Source of the DNA: Brachypodium distachyon
Lineage: Eukaryota > Streptophyta > Magnoliopsida > Poales > Poaceae
Assembly (NCBI RefSeq): GCF_000005505.3
Contig: NC_016132.3
Span: 29,402,914-29,466,913, forward strand
Length of the DNA: 64,000 nt
Direction: 5' to 3'
In this document: piece after piece, positions 43,032-54,724 of the stretch
How the letters are laid out: each line of letters begins with the position of its first letter
Numbering within the stretch: the stretch's first letter is position 1
Program-made: the position numbers and the translations under genes
Notes under the pieces: model-generated
The model's input: the letters and a program-made list of their open reading frames with translations, nothing else
What the model was told of the DNA's origin: nothing
Database searches by the model: none

Positions 43032-46000
43032 ATGGCGGCCCCCACCACCAGGAAGGGAAAAGAGGTACAGCTCTCGAAGAAAGCGGCGGCCAGCAAGAGC
43101 AAGGCGGCAACCAAGGCAGCCGCCGCCAAAGACCAGAAGAAGCAAGAGATGCGGGCCACGCTCGCCTTCTACGGGCCTGGCTACAACGGCGAGGTGCTGG
43201 ACAAGGTCCAGCATGCCGTCGCCTCCAAGTTCAACGAGCATGGGGAGACCCTGATCTTCCCAGCGGGCGCCGAGCACCAGGACAAGGACTTCCGGGTGTT
43301 CGTGCGCTTCCTCCTCACCGGGCTGGTGCCATCGTTCTCGCTGTTCCTCCACGCACTGATGGAGTCGTACCACCTGCAGGTGGCGCAGCTCCACCCCACA
43401 TTGCTGTTTCTTTTCGTCACCTTCCAATTCCTCTACGAAGCATTCGTGGGGTGATGCCGTCGGTGGCGCTCTTCCGCCACTATTTCTACCCCCGGATTGA
43501 CAATGCGAAGGCGATGTCGTCGGGGGCGGTGTTCCGCGCCCGTGACCAGATGAAGTCCGAGTTCATCGTCTGGACAAGTACCACCGTGACGCCGATCTCC
43601 TCCCCATCATGGAGAAGATCAAGGCGCTGCGGCTAGCGGGGCTCACCGATGTGGACATGGCGCGCACCTTCATCCACCGGCGCATCGCGCCGCTCCAGCT
43701 GCGCTCCCGGCCCGCGTGGATGTACACGGGTCCCGGGGACAGAACACGCCTCCATCAGGACGGCATGGATTTGGAAACCCTCCGGACGTGGGTGAGGGGG
43801 ATCTCTGGCGAAACCTTCCAATCAATGAAGTTCCCGCCGGGGGTCTTTTCCCTTCATGCTGGCGTTGCAGCGCTCAACGACATCGTCGCCGCCTTCCCAC
43901 CCTGCAACGAGGGGGGCTTGATGGACGACACCCCCACTCGGGCCCCGCGCGCTCCCCCGCCGGCACCTCGTGAGAAGCAGGTGCCGGAGGAGAGCGGGGG
44001 CGAATCCGAGACCAGCTGGCCCTCCCTCCAGTCGCTGGATGACGAGGTGGGCCAGGCTGTAGCGTCCTCGGAAGTCGTCCCCGTGGACGACGACGACGAG
44101 GACAGCAACAACGCGCCCTTGATCGTGCGGAGATCAAGGACGTTTGCAGCGGCCGCAGCGATATCCTCGGCGACGACATCCGCCCCACCAGCGACCCAGC
44201 AACGGCCTCAGCAGTGACAGCCGCCGAGGGTGCGCCGGCAGCCTCCCCGGGGTTGGCCCCTGATTCCGCGGTGGCTTCGCCACCGTCTCTCGCGATGCCC
44301 CGGGACGCGGCGACCCAGCGGGGCACCTCCGGCGCCGCCCGCTCTGGGGCTTCGCGCTCCAGCGCAACCACCCGAGGTCCAACTTGCCGGTGGGTGCCAG
44401 CAAAAGGGGAAGGAGCGACTCCCCGCCCGCTACGCCGAGCAAAAGGGCGTGCGCGGACGCCGGCGGTGCTGCTGACCCGACCGTTACAGGGGCTAGCGGC
44501 GCCGTCATCGCGCCCGCCGACGACCCAGCCCCTACGGGGGCGAGGCCGGCAACTGGTACGCCCTATTTGCTTCTCCTTTGCTGCATTTTTGCAGTTGTTA
44601 GTTAATCATATAAACATACCTTCTTTTCCAGCAAGTGGCAGCTCGCCCGCGGCAAGCCTTTTAGAGGCTCCCGCCGGCACAGGTGAGGCGGGGGAGGCCC
44701 CCCTCGCAAGTCCATCTGTCGTGCAGGGTAACCGCCCCGGCCACCCTTGTCCGCTTCTGATAGCTCTCTTACTTGTCGATCCTCACACTTCTTATTGCTG
44801 TAGGCACGAGCACACCCGCATCGGGAGCAGGCGCTATCGTGGTTGATCTCGACCCTGTCGTCGAGATCACGGGGGCGGCAGAGGAGCCGAAACCGGCTCT
44901 CGCATCAAGCCCTGCCATGGCGGCGACAGCAGCAGCGGTGGCCACCGCCACCACCTGGACGGTGCTCGGTGACGCGCCTGCAGCTGCTCCCAGCAAGGAA
45001 CGGCTCCTGCCGGGGGCAGGGAGGCTTCGCCAGTCCCGGGGTCCCCGGGCGCAGGTGAAGGGGAAGCCGCCGGGGAAGGACAACAGGATCCCCCGGAGCA
45101 GGCGGGCGACCCCCCGCACAGCCCTACAACGGAAGTGGGGGCTTCGTCGTCCTCGGCTGCCCTCTCCAACACCGACCTCGGCATCCTCGCCGGGCTAGCT
45201 TGGAATCCTATCACCTGGGATCCGAGCATCTTCGAGCGGGGGCACCGGTTCCTGGACGTCGTCAGGGACCAACAACAAGCCTTCGTCACCTCTTTCAACG
45301 AGGTGAGGGAGCACCACGCCCTCGCCAAGAACCAACTTGGCGAGGTCCGGGAAGCCGTGGAGAGGGAACGGTAAGAGCTCTCCTGGCTGCGCGAGGAGAC
45401 GCGCCTCACCAGGGAGGAGGCGCATCTTGCCCGGCAAGCCCTGGAGGACGCCGAGGAACCGGTCGTCCCGGAGGCCGAACTCCACCGGCAGCTGGAGGCC
45501 CAGCGCACCAAGCTTCAAGGGGAGCTGGAGTTGCTGGCGGCAACCCTCGAGGCGACCAAGAAGGAGCACGTCGAGGTGCTCGCGGCGGCCCAGGCCCGGC
45601 TGGACGAGAAGAGCGACCTGATCGCCAACTATCGCGGCGAGATTCAAGGCCTTCGCGTCAAGCTGGAGGCACAGGTCAAGGCCACCGAGGATGCGGTGGG
45701 AGCAGCGGCCTGGCACGAGATCCAGCTTGGCTCTGCCAAGGACAGAGCGGCCAGGCTCGAGACCGAACTGGCCGCTGTTCGGGAGGAGCTTGCCAAGGCC
45801 GGCGAAGACAACGCGGCCAAGGCCGCCTCAGCAAGGCCAAGGAGGCTACCGTCAATGCTCGGCTTCACCACGGCACCCTGATCGGTCAGCGGAAGATTGA
45901 GACCGAGAAGCTGCTCAAGATTGCCCAGGCGCTGCGCGATCTGCGGCCCAAGTTTGAGCTGCAGGTGGCGGAGGTGGACGGCACGGATGTCTCGACGTTG

Positions 46001-46303
46001 ATCCCCTTCTTCTCCGACTTGGTGGGGAAGCTTGGGGCGCTCGACGTCTGGATCGCTCAGTATGGCGCCAACGAAGTCGCCAACTGCGCCCGGGAGGTTG
46101 CCGGGACAATCCTCCCGAGGATACACCTCCGAGACCCAGGGTTTCCCTTCGAATCCCTGCTGGACGCCTGGTCGGACAGCGAGGACGAGCCCACGCACAC
46201 CCAAGCGGTGCGCGGGTTCGTCGACGAGGTGGTCGAGCGGATGCAGAGGAAGCCGGAGCCTGAGCCGTCCCCGGAGCCCCCGACCGAAGATGCCGGCAAG
46301 TAG
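43032..46303 (+). pseudogene. Antisense ORF of Tat-like gypsy (Transposase_28-like, coiled coil)
   Basis: It lies opposite to gag-pol. First part (43032-43570): basic Lys/Ala-rich start, then FRVFVRFLLTGLVPSFSLFL, HALMESYHLQVAQLHPTLLF, LYEAFVG and, one base out of frame, VMPSVALFRHYFYPRID. This resembles the 'putative gypsy type transposon' domain found antisense in grass gypsy elements. A second frame change near 43570 leads to MEKIKALRLAGLTDVDMART and a long acidic and Ala-rich linker (to 44217). Possible introns are GT at 44554 to AG near 44630, and about 44728 to 44803. The last part (45135-46303) is a Glu/Leu/Ala coiled coil, then LLKIAQALRDLRPKFELQVA and a terminal acidic domain to TAG at 46303. 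An in-frame stop (45374) and another frame change (about 45835) break this copy. Function is unknown. Confidence 0.75.
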
Positions 46304-46960
46304 TTGCCGCAGCCCCCAGCCGTCCTTGCTGCTTTCCAATGTATCTCCTTTTGTTTGTTCTTTCTGCAAGTGTGGCGCTTAGCGCCGTTTGAACAATTAT
46401 TTTTCCATTAGCTCATGTGATCGCTCAACACTTAGCTAATTCAAGCTCTTTAATTTGCTTAAATTCTTATTCCTTGTTCCCGGTGCTGCCTCGCGGGGTG
46501 ATTCCCCTAGCCTTTGCGTGTTTTGCCTTGTGTTACCGGGGGGAAGCCACACGGGGACCGCACTCCCCCCGCAAGCGTCCTTCTAACACTCCAGCTACGC
46601 GCAGGATCCGAGGTCACACCTGGCGAGACAGCGTTCAATTACGTTCAGTTCTTAGTGGGTTCGCCATTTAGGTGTCAGTACTTAGCTTTTCGTTCAGTTT
46701 TGCGCCCGAAGCGTTCACCGGAGGCGCAAAGTGCCTGACAACGGGAAGCAGCGGGGACGCCGCGGTCACCCTCGCTGCTTGGAACAAACCCGTCTGAGGG
46801 CCGTAGCAAGGACGATGTTCCCGCAGCAGCCCTCGCTGCCTGGGAGCAAAACTGCTCGAGGGCCGTGGTAGGGACGCGGTGATGGGCCGGAACGGACGGC
46901 GAACGCCGGCACTGGCGCCATCACAGTGTCCGCGCAACGACCCGCGTCTATAGTGGGGCT
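46304..46960 (-). other. Non-coding part of Tat-like gypsy, 3' of antisense ORF
   Basis: Contains a short duplicated GC-rich motif near 46748-46870 (CCTCGCTGCTTGGAACAAA and CCTCGCTGCCTGGGAGCAA). No convincing protein. Confidence 0.5.
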
Positions 46961-47396
46961 CTCTTAGGGGAGTGCGGCAGGGACACTATTATGGTGCACC
47001 CGTCGGCGCGACGCGCTGATGGCATGCACCACCATAGTGTCTCCGCGGCAGCCCCTGCTCCTTGCGGAGGTGTCCTCTGGAGGGATGCGGCAGGGGCATT
47101 GCAGTAGTGCACTCGTCGGCGCCGGACGCTGATGGAATGGACCACCACAGTGCCTCCACGGCAGCCCTCGCCTAGGAGCTGCTCGCTTGAGGAGGCGCGG
47201 CAAGGGCACGGTGGCAGTGCACCCGTCGACGCAGAGCGCTAATGGCATGCACTACCACCGTGTCTCTGCGACACCCCTCGGGGCGGGCTCGATGGGGCGA
47301 TGCGGCCAGGGCGCGAGGGCAGTGCACCCGTCGGCGCTAGGCGCTGATGGAATGCACCCCCATCGCGCCTCCACGGCGCCGCTCGCCTCAACAGCC
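46961..47396. repeat. Four-unit tandem repeat with internal dyad, 104-114 bp
   Basis: Units start at about 46961, 47075, 47186 and 47290. Each has GCGGCAGGG, then a core CCCGTCGGCG...GCTGATGG.ATGCACC flanked by inverted CACTATT...AATAGTG-like arms (for example ACACTATTATGGTGCA and ATGCACCACCATAGTGT). The arms differ between units yet mostly keep pairing. Confidence 0.8.
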
Positions 47397-48198
47397 CTTT
47401 CTCGGCTTCGCTCTGAGCCGTTCCATGGCTGGGGCGTGCCTTTTATAGGCGCGGGGGAGGGGCTTGCCACCGCGCACGATGGATTAGCGCAGCACCCGTG
47501 GCATCCCTCCCTTCGACATGTGGTACAGTGTTCGCCACCTTGCATGCCAAGTTGCTATGGCACACGTGGCAGCGCCCTCCCGAGTCAAGAGCCTCGGAGT
47601 GCGGTGAGTCCCTTGTGTTGCGGTCACCCCGCACCACAAGGCACTGCTACATGCCGTGACCCGTGGGCAGCCCACGGGTATTACAGTGGGTAAGATTCCA
47701 CTTTTTCCTACAGATTAGATTCTTACCAGGGCCGAGGTGCTGCAATTTTTTTTTCGAAATTCATGAAAATACATAAAGCAATTACGAGTAATCACCTGCC
47801 TTCTAGCCCCCGGGCACGAAATGGTTGATGCCAAACTTGGACGTGAGCACTCCATTTCCTAGCCGAGGCGCATGCTGCGGGGAGCCCAGCAACTACACGC
47901 CCCGTGATGCACGTTGCGGGGGACCCGACAACTGCATGTTCCGTGATGCATGTTGCGGTTAACCCGGCGACTGCATGCCCCGTGGCGGAGTGATCCGGCA
48001 ACGGGGTTTTTGCTTTCGAGGCTCCAGCAGCCCCCTGCACACAACCAAGTTTGGAAAGACACTTCCGTGCACCAAAAGCAGGAGATAAAAGAAGGGGGGA
48101 ACACACAAATAAGCAAGGCAACATTAAAGTTCTGGAAAGAAACACTTATCTTTATTCACAATAACTAGTGGTTTACACACGGGGGCTGCCCGGCTACA
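47397..48198 (-). other. Region between integrase and repeats in Tat-like gypsy
   Basis: Minus-strand TATA-like CCTATAAAAGGCACG at about 47441-47455. A second small repeat of TGCATG...CGTGATGCA-type (ACTGCATGTTCCGTGATGC) lies at 47890-47985. No protein recognised. Confidence 0.5.
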
Positions 48199-49395
48199 CT
48201 AGTTTGAGAGGTATGCATCGGCGGCATCACCTGAGGGTCGGGCTCCGCTGCTTCGCGGGTAGAACTTGCGCAAGTGCTCAATATTCCAACTATTTGGCAC
48301 CGGCAAGCCATCTTCGGTTTCCAGCTGGACAGCCCCCGGTCTGGTCACCTGCACTACCCGGAAGGGGCCCTCCCATTTCGGAGTCAACTTGTTCCCGGCC
48401 TTCGTTCCTTGTATCCGGCGCAGGACAAGGTCTCCGTGCTCGAGCCCCCGGGGACGGACTCGCCGGTCGTGGTAACGACGGAGTCCCTGCTGGTAGCACA
48501 CGGCTCGCATAGCAGCCCGGCATCGAAGTTCTTCGATGAAGTTCAGATCGTCTACCCTTTGCTCGTGTTGGCTAGTGTTGCCGTATGCGCGTACTTGGGG
48601 AGATCTGTGCTTGAGCTCGAGGGGCAGCACCGCTTCTGCCCCTTAGACAAGGGCGAAAGGAGTTTCGCCCGTTGCACGACTAGGTGTGGTCCTGATTGAC
48701 CACAGCGCGGGCTTGAGTTCTTCAACCCAGTGTTTCCCGTGGCCCTTGAGCTTGTCAAAGGTTCTCGTCTTGAGCCCCTGCAGCACTTCTGCGTTGGCTC
48801 GCTCCGCCTGTCCGTTACTCCTCGGATGAGCAACAGACGCGAAGTGCAACTTAGTGCCCATGCCCTCACAATAGGCCTGGAACACTGCGCTCGTGAACTG
48901 CGTGCCGTTGTCGGTGATGATGCCGTTAGGCACGCCAAACCGGCACACAATGCTTTTGAAGAACTTGATGGCCGCCAGGGCGGTCACCCTCCGCACCGGT
49001 TCCACTTCTACCCACTTGGAGAACTTGTTGATGGCCACGAACAAATATTCGTCGCCACCAACCGCTCTCGGTAGCTTGCAGACCGCGACGGCCACGAAGA
49101 AGGAATGACGTGCAGGGCTTGCGCCGGCTGGTTGCTCTTCTTCGAGTCGAACTGGCACGCTTCGCACGTCTTCACCAGCGGTCTGCGTCGGCCAGAGTCG
49201 TGGGCCAGTAGAAACCGTGCCGAAACGCCTTGCCGGCTAAGGCCCGGGAGGCCACATGGTGCGAACATGTGCCTCGATGTATTTCCTCCAACAGTGTGCG
49301 CCCTTCGTCTTGCGGCACACAGATGAGCTTGGCCCCGTTTGCACGCCTGCGGTAGAGATTTCCATCCACCACAGTGTACATTTTGGCTTGCCACG
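48199..49395 (-). pseudogene. Integrase of minus-strand Tat-like gypsy, first Asp deleted
   Basis: Zinc region: EIHRGTCSHHVASRALAGKA and CEACQFDSKKSN in shifted frames. The core reads YLFVAINKFSKWVEVEPVRR, GIITDNGTQFTSAVF (second Asp) and QAERANAEVLQG (Glu). A deletion after SSWP removes the WGLDIVG segment with the first catalytic Asp, which is present at 5290-5330 and in 35411-36295. A further frame change lies near 48650; the C-terminal part ends HLRKFYPRSSGA and stops at 48199-48201. It cannot integrate. Confidence 0.88.
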
Positions 49396-51378
49396 CTACT
49401 CGCTCCGCGGCAACGTCATCTTCCGGGAGAGCCTCCTTTTCAAGTAACGGGCAATTTCCACCACCCAGGGAGGGATCTCCCTGCCAATGCATGCCGCTAT
49501 ATCAGCGGCATGGACCCCTGCTGCTGCGGGGGTTCCTTCGGTTGCCGGAGGGGCGTCCCCGGCAGCCGGCTTGGGGGCGACTGAAGGAGCCGCTTGCTTC
49601 TGGCAGAACACCCCCGCCGGAGGCTTCCAGCGCTCTGCTGCCATCTTGGCCAGCTCGTCAGCAGTGAAGTTATCCTTCCACTTGACGTGCTCGAATCGCA
49701 AGCCTTTGAACTTGCGTTCTAGCTTGCGGACTTCCCCCACGTACGGTGCCATCTGCGGGCAGTCGTAGTCCTTGTTCACCTGGTTGATCACGAGCTGGAA
49801 GTCCCCGCGAACAACCAGGCGCTTGATGTCGAGGGCAATCGCCGCCCGTAACTCGGCGAGTAAGCCCTCGTACTCCACCGTGTTATTGGTGGAGTTCGGG
49901 AAATCGAGCTGAACAGCGAACCTCAACTGGTCCCCTGTCGGCGACTCGATGACGACCCCGGCGCCAGCTCCTTGGAGACTGAACGCGCCGTCGAAGTAGA
50001 GGACCCAGTGGTCCTCGTCCAGCTTGCCGGGTAGGCTGGTCTCCGGCTCATTCTCTTCCACGCTCATCGACGTCCATTTTGCGACGAAGTCCGCCAAGGC
50101 CGTACTCTTGATGACGCTCTTGGAGTTGGGGAAGTGGAGGTCCAACTCCGACAGCTCTATCCTCCACTCGGCCACCCTCCCGGTGGCTTCACGGTCGATG
50201 AGGGCTCGCTCAAGGCAGAACCCCGACACCACCGTGATGCGGTGTGCTTCAAAGTAGTGGCGCAGCTTGCGGGACGCAAGGAGAATCCCCAAGAGGAGCT
50301 TCTGTACTTGCGGGTACCTAGTGCGCGCGTCGCGCAGCACCGTGCTGACGAAGTACACCGGGCGCTGCACCAACCGCTTCCGTGGTGCAAAAGCTGCCGG
50401 CTCGGGGGTGGTCCCTGGGTCCGAGGCGGTTGCAGGGGGCCGTTCAGGCCCCTTCCCCACAGCCTCAATCCCTGGAACATCTTCCTCCCTCTTGGCAACC
50501 AGCACCGAGCTGACCAGCTGGTCAGTCGCTGCTAGGTAGAGTAGCAGCGGCTCGCCCGGCTTGGGAGCGCCGAGGACGGGCGGCGACCTTAGGTACTGTT
50601 TGAGTTCCCGGAGCGCCGTCTCGGCCTCAGGAGTCCAGTCGACCAGACTCTTCTTCTTCATCACCTTGAAGAAAGGCAGGGCTCGTTCGCCCAGCCTTGA
50701 GATGAAGCGTCCCAACGCGGCAACGCAGCCGTTGAGGCGCTGGATGTCTTTCACCTTGCAGGGAGCCTCCATCTTCTCGATGGCCTCTATCTTGCTCGGG
50801 TTGGCTTGTATCCCCCTGTGTGAAACCAAGAAACCCAGAAGCTGACCGGAGTTCACGCCGAAGGTGCACTTCTCGGTGTTCAAGTTGAGCTTGATCCTGC
50901 GGAGGTTATCAAACGTTTCCCGCAGGTCATCAATCAGTGAGTCCCTGCGCTTCGATTTGATGACGATGTCGTCCATGTAGGCTTCCACGTTGCGGCCTAG
51001 CTGGGGCCCCAAACATTCGCGCAGCGCGCGCTGAAACGTGGAGCCCGCGTTCTTCCACCCGAAAGGCATGCATGTATAACAATAGCAGCCAACCGGGGCG
51101 ATGAACGCTATTTTTTCCTCATCCTCGACCGCCATCTTAATTTGATGGTAGCTGGAAAAAGCATCCAGAAAACTCAGCAAGTCACAACCAGCGGTAGAAT
51201 CAACTATTTGATCGATACGGGGTATAGGGAAGGGATCTTTGGGGCATGCATGATTAAGATCAGTAAAATCTACGCACATGCGAAGCTTGTTCCCTGCTTT
51301 AGGTACTACTACAGGGTTAGCCAACCAAGTGGGGTACAGAACTTCCCTGATAGCCCCGGCAGCCTTGAACTTCTCCAC
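49396..51378 (-). CDS. RT and RNase H of Tat-like gypsy, open frame of 660 codons
   Basis: An uninterrupted frame. [57 protein letters not shown] and the catalytic box [15 protein letters not shown] (about residues 1-210). Connection and thumb to about 400: [41 protein letters not shown]-terminal RNase H about 450-600: [52 protein letters not shown]. This second RNase H type after a decayed gypsy one is a hallmark of the Tat lineage. The frame begins with ATG only because the upstream part has a stop near 51381. RT copies the element RNA in virus-like particles; the rest of the polyprotein is broken. Confidence 0.9.
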   Translation of the reverse strand: MEKFKAAGAIREVLYPTWLANPVVVPKAGNKLRMCVDFTDLNHACPKDPFPIPRIDQIVDSTAGCDLLSFLDAFSSYHQIKMAVEDEEKIAFIAPVGCYCYTCMPFGWKNAGSTFQRALRECLGPQLGRNVEAYMDDIVIKSKRRDSLIDDLRETFDNLRRIKLNLNTEKCTFGVNSGQLLGFLVSHRGIQANPSKIEAIEKMEAPCKVKDIQRLNGCVAALGRFISRLGERALPFFKVMKKKSLVDWTPEAETALRELKQYLRSPPVLGAPKPGEPLLLYLAATDQLVSSVLVAKREEDVPGIEAVGKGPERPPATASDPGTTPEPAAFAPRKRLVQRPVYFVSTVLRDARTRYPQVQKLLLGILLASRKLRHYFEAHRITVVSGFCLERALIDREATGRVAEWRIELSELDLHFPNSKSVIKSTALADFVAKWTSMSVEENEPETSLPGKLDEDHWVLYFDGAFSLQGAGAGVVIESPTGDQLRFAVQLDFPNSTNNTVEYEGLLAELRAAIALDIKRLVVRGDFQLVINQVNKDYDCPQMAPYVGEVRKLERKFKGLRFEHVKWKDNFTADELAKMAAERWKPPAGVFCQKQAAPSVAPKPAAGDAPPATEGTPAAAGVHAADIAACIGREIPPWVVEIARYLKRRLSRKMTLPRSE

Positions 51379-52310
51379 CTCCTACTTGATGAAATCTTTA
51401 CGCTCTTGTGCTTGCCGCCGAATCTTCTGTTTGACGGGGCGCGCGTCCGGGCGCACCGCAAGCCAATGCTCAATCACCTCCCTAGGGACTCCGGGAAGAT
51501 CCGACGGTTCCCAAGCGAACACGTCGGCGTTATCCCGGAGGAAAGTGATGAGGGCGCTTTCCTATTCGGCAGTAAGGTTCGCACCGACGGTGACAGTGCG
51601 TTCCTTATTGCCGGCTTGGAGGGACAGCTTCTTCACCTTGGCGGCCTTCTCCCGGACCTTCTGCCCCTTGCCGGGGCACGAGCTCGAGCCTGCACTTCCA
51701 CCGGCACGCTCCTGCGGGGTAGCGCGGGCCTTCTTTGTTGCCGGGGCATCGCCCGGCGAGCTGCCGTCTCCGGCAGCATCTTCATCGCCCGCGTCAGCTG
51801 CGACGGCGGCCCGGACGACCTCACCAACGCACCAGGCCGCGTCCTTGAGGTTGCACCTGATGGAGAGAACTCCATATACGGACGGCATCTTCATCACGCC
51901 ATACGCGCAATGTGTAGCCGCCATGAACTTGATCAGCGCTGGCCGACCAAGGATCCCGTTGTAGGGCAACGGGGTGTGTGCCACGTTTCCCGGGACCCAA
52001 AGGTGACCGGCAGCGTGATGCGCCCCAGCGGGCGCAGGATCCCGAGGTTCACCCCCTGAAATGGGTCGGTGGGCTTCAGCTGCTCCACCAGCAACTGGAG
52101 TTTCTCCACCAGCCTGGCAGACAGGAGGTTAAGCCCCGCTCCGTTGTCCCCCAGGACCTTGGTCACCGTCATATTGCTGATGATCGGTGAGACAACGAAG
52201 GGTATTACCCCTGATCGTCGGCGTTGAAGGTGATCGGCACATGCGACCAGCTCAGCGGCTGTTGCGGCTCCGCGTTCGGCAACAGCGCGCACCCGTCGCG
52301 GGTGAGACAC
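51379..52310 (-). pseudogene. Protease region of minus-strand Tat-like gypsy
   Basis: PFVVSPIISNMTVTKVLGDN and GAGLNLLSARLVEKL: the usual VDNGAG box reads GDNGAG, so the residue before the catalytic Asp differs. A frame change near 51980 separates it from YNGILGRPALIKFMAATHCA, followed by a charged linker to a stop at 51562. Confidence 0.85.
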
Positions 52311-54244
52311 TTCACCGCGGTGTGGGATGGGAGAGCATAGGCTCCCCCATGGATGCAGGCGATGCCGCGAGGCTCCTGGAAGCCCGGCTCCTCGCCACCA
52401 GTGCAGTCAGACTCGTGCTGCTCCTCTGCGCGTGCCCTGTCGCGTCCCCGGGGAGGGCGCTCCCGTCCAACGCGAGGCTGGCTGCGTCCCCCTTGGGGTT
52501 CGTCCCTGCCGGTGCCGCCGCCGGCAGGCCTCGGTCCCGCTCTGGGGTCGTTCGGGCAATCTTGGGAGAGATGCCCGATGTCGCCGCAGTTGAAGCAGGC
52601 ACTAGGAGCGCGGCGCTCCTTATGGCGCTGCTCGCGCCGCTGCTTGATCCCTTGCAGGATGCGGCAGTCCTGTGCGTCGTGGGTGGAGTTGTTGTGGATG
52701 GGGCAGCGGGGCGCGTCACCCTGCTTGCCACGAGACCCGCCACCCGGCGAGGCCTTCTTCGCAGGCCTCGCGGCAGGAGCCCCCGAGTCCGCAGCGAGAA
52801 CCTGCTTCCCGTTGCGCTTGCGGGAACCCTTCTTCTGCGAACCCTCGCCTGGGCTCGCAGCAGCCTTGGCTGCCAGCTCGGGCGCTAGGCGCCCTTCCTC
52901 GGCCATGGCGCACTTGTGCGCCAGGGCGTATAGACCCTGCGTCGTCCTGATCCGATGCATGCTCAGCTTCTCGCGCATCTTGGGATCACGGACGTTGATG
53001 GCGAAGGTGTTGACGATGGCAGCCGCCTCCGCCTCCGGGATAGAATAGGAGAGATTCGAGAAGCGGTTGACAAAACTCCGCAGCGTCTCTCCCGGCTTCT
53101 GCACGATGGTGTGCAGTTCCACCTTGGTTCTTGGGCGCTTGTAGCCGCCCTGGAACGCGCTCACAAACTGCTCGCGCAGGTCTGTCCAAGTGGCGATGGA
53201 CCCGGCAGGCAGGTGGAGCAGCCAGGTTCTCACTTATCCTTTCAGGACCGTTGGGAACTAGTTGGCTCTGACCTTGTCATCGGCGCCGATGGCATGCATC
53301 CCCAACGTGTAGGTCAGGAGGAAATCCTTAGGATTCACGGTCCCGTCGTACGTACCGAGCGCTGGCGCTCGAAACTTACGGGGCCATGTCACCCGCCGCA
53401 GCTCGCGCGTGAACACGGTGCAGCCGTCCTCGAGGCCCATGGGAGCATCTTCCTGCTCCTGCGGGCGCTGGCGCTCCACCTCGCGCCGGCGCCGGCGCTC
53501 TAAGCATTGGCGTAGATCCTCTTGCTGGCGGGCATTCAAAATGCCGCGCGCGTCACCCCGTGTGACGGTGGGTGACGAGTCCGAGGACCCATCCGGGCCC
53601 CCATTTCCCTGGCCTCCCTGCGGAGGAGGGTTCTCCCCCTGTCGCGAGGCGCGGGGCGCGTCTCCATGCTCCGGGTTCTGCCCGTGGCCGGAGCCTACCG
53701 GGACGCCCTCGCCTTGCGGCTGCTGGGCGGCCAGAGCGAGGAGCGCGTCCAACTCCTCGCCCCACATCTCGTGCACCGGCGTGCGTTGCTGCGGTTCATA
53801 CCGCACCATGATGCAGGCGGCGATGATGGCTTCCGCCGGGGTTCGTGCGGGAGGCAGCCGATTTCCCGAGCAGTTGCTGTCCGCTCTGGCCCCGGACGCC
53901 TCCGGGTGCGCGGGGTGTGAGCCCCTAGGCGTCGCTCGCGACGTGGTATGCTCATGGTGCCACTGCCGCTGCGTACCCTTGGCCCACGACTCGACTCGCT
54001 GGCCAGTGCGGACGGCACGATGCTCGCTCGCGCGGCTGGCCCCGGCACTGGGGGCCGCCGGTCCCCTCAGCCGATTGTCTGCAGACAGCCGAGGAGGCGG
54101 GGGAGGCAGTAGTGATGGCTGCACTCGTGAGGGCTCTGTATCCTCCTGAGCCCCCGATGCGGGTCACGCATCATGCGACCGCGTGTGTGCCGCTGGGGCC
54201 TCACGCAAGTCTATCCGAGGGTCACCAGCCCGCTTGGGGGGCAT
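52205..54244 (-). pseudogene. Gag of minus-strand Tat-like gypsy
   Basis: The ATG at 54244 (MPPKRAGDPRIDL) is followed by a stop after about 33 codons. The frame 54124-53258 (ARTPAEAIIAACIMVRYEPQ, MWGEELDALLALAAQQ, VTWPRKFRAPALGTYDGTVN) stops at 53258. The frame 53233-52205 continues (WLLHLPAGSIATWTDLREQF, EAAAIVNTFAINVRDPKMRE) and ends with the CCHC knuckle CFNCGDIGHLSQDC and an Arg-rich tail. Two breaks make it a pseudogene, but the domains are complete. Confidence 0.88.
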
Positions 54245-54327
54245 GGTGGCCGGTCCCGTCGGCGAAGAAGACGAAGCCGACGTCGATGCAAACACTGCTA
54301 CCGGTGGTCACCGGCGAGCTCTCCTCT

Positions 54328-54350
54328 CGCGCCCCCTACCTGGCGCGCCA
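54328..54350 (-). other. Primer binding site of minus-strand Tat-like gypsy
   Basis: On the minus strand TGGCGCGCCAGGTAGGGGGC begins at 54350, two bases after the LTR. The palindrome GGCGCGCC is included. Confidence 0.7.
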
Positions 54351-54719
54351 GATGTCGTCGCACGGGGCTCCGACACCGGGGGCGTGCGGCCACGCCCCCT
54401 TTCAAGGTTCGGCAGGGGCGTCGGGGATCGCTCCGGCGATCGCCGGCGTGGCCGCTACGTAACCTGCAAAGTAATGTACCCCGGGTGCATGCAAGCTAAG
54501 AACACATGCACACACGTTTTTACCCAGGTTCGGGCCACCCGGAGGTGTAAAACCCTACGTCCTCCCTGTCTGAATTGGTATTGACTATAGATCGTGTGTT
54601 TACACGTTGCCGGGGGAAGCGTCCCCGGGCATTCTCTTTTTAGCTAAATGCTCTTCTCTGCTTTAGGCTACTGCTAATGGCTAAGTGTGAGTTCGTCTAC
54701 CCGTCCGATTGTGGAACCG

Positions 54720-54724
54720 CAGAA
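54720..54724. repeat. Target-site duplication CAGAA (left copy)
   Basis: CAGAA at 54720-54724 and at 60090-60094. Confidence 0.92.
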
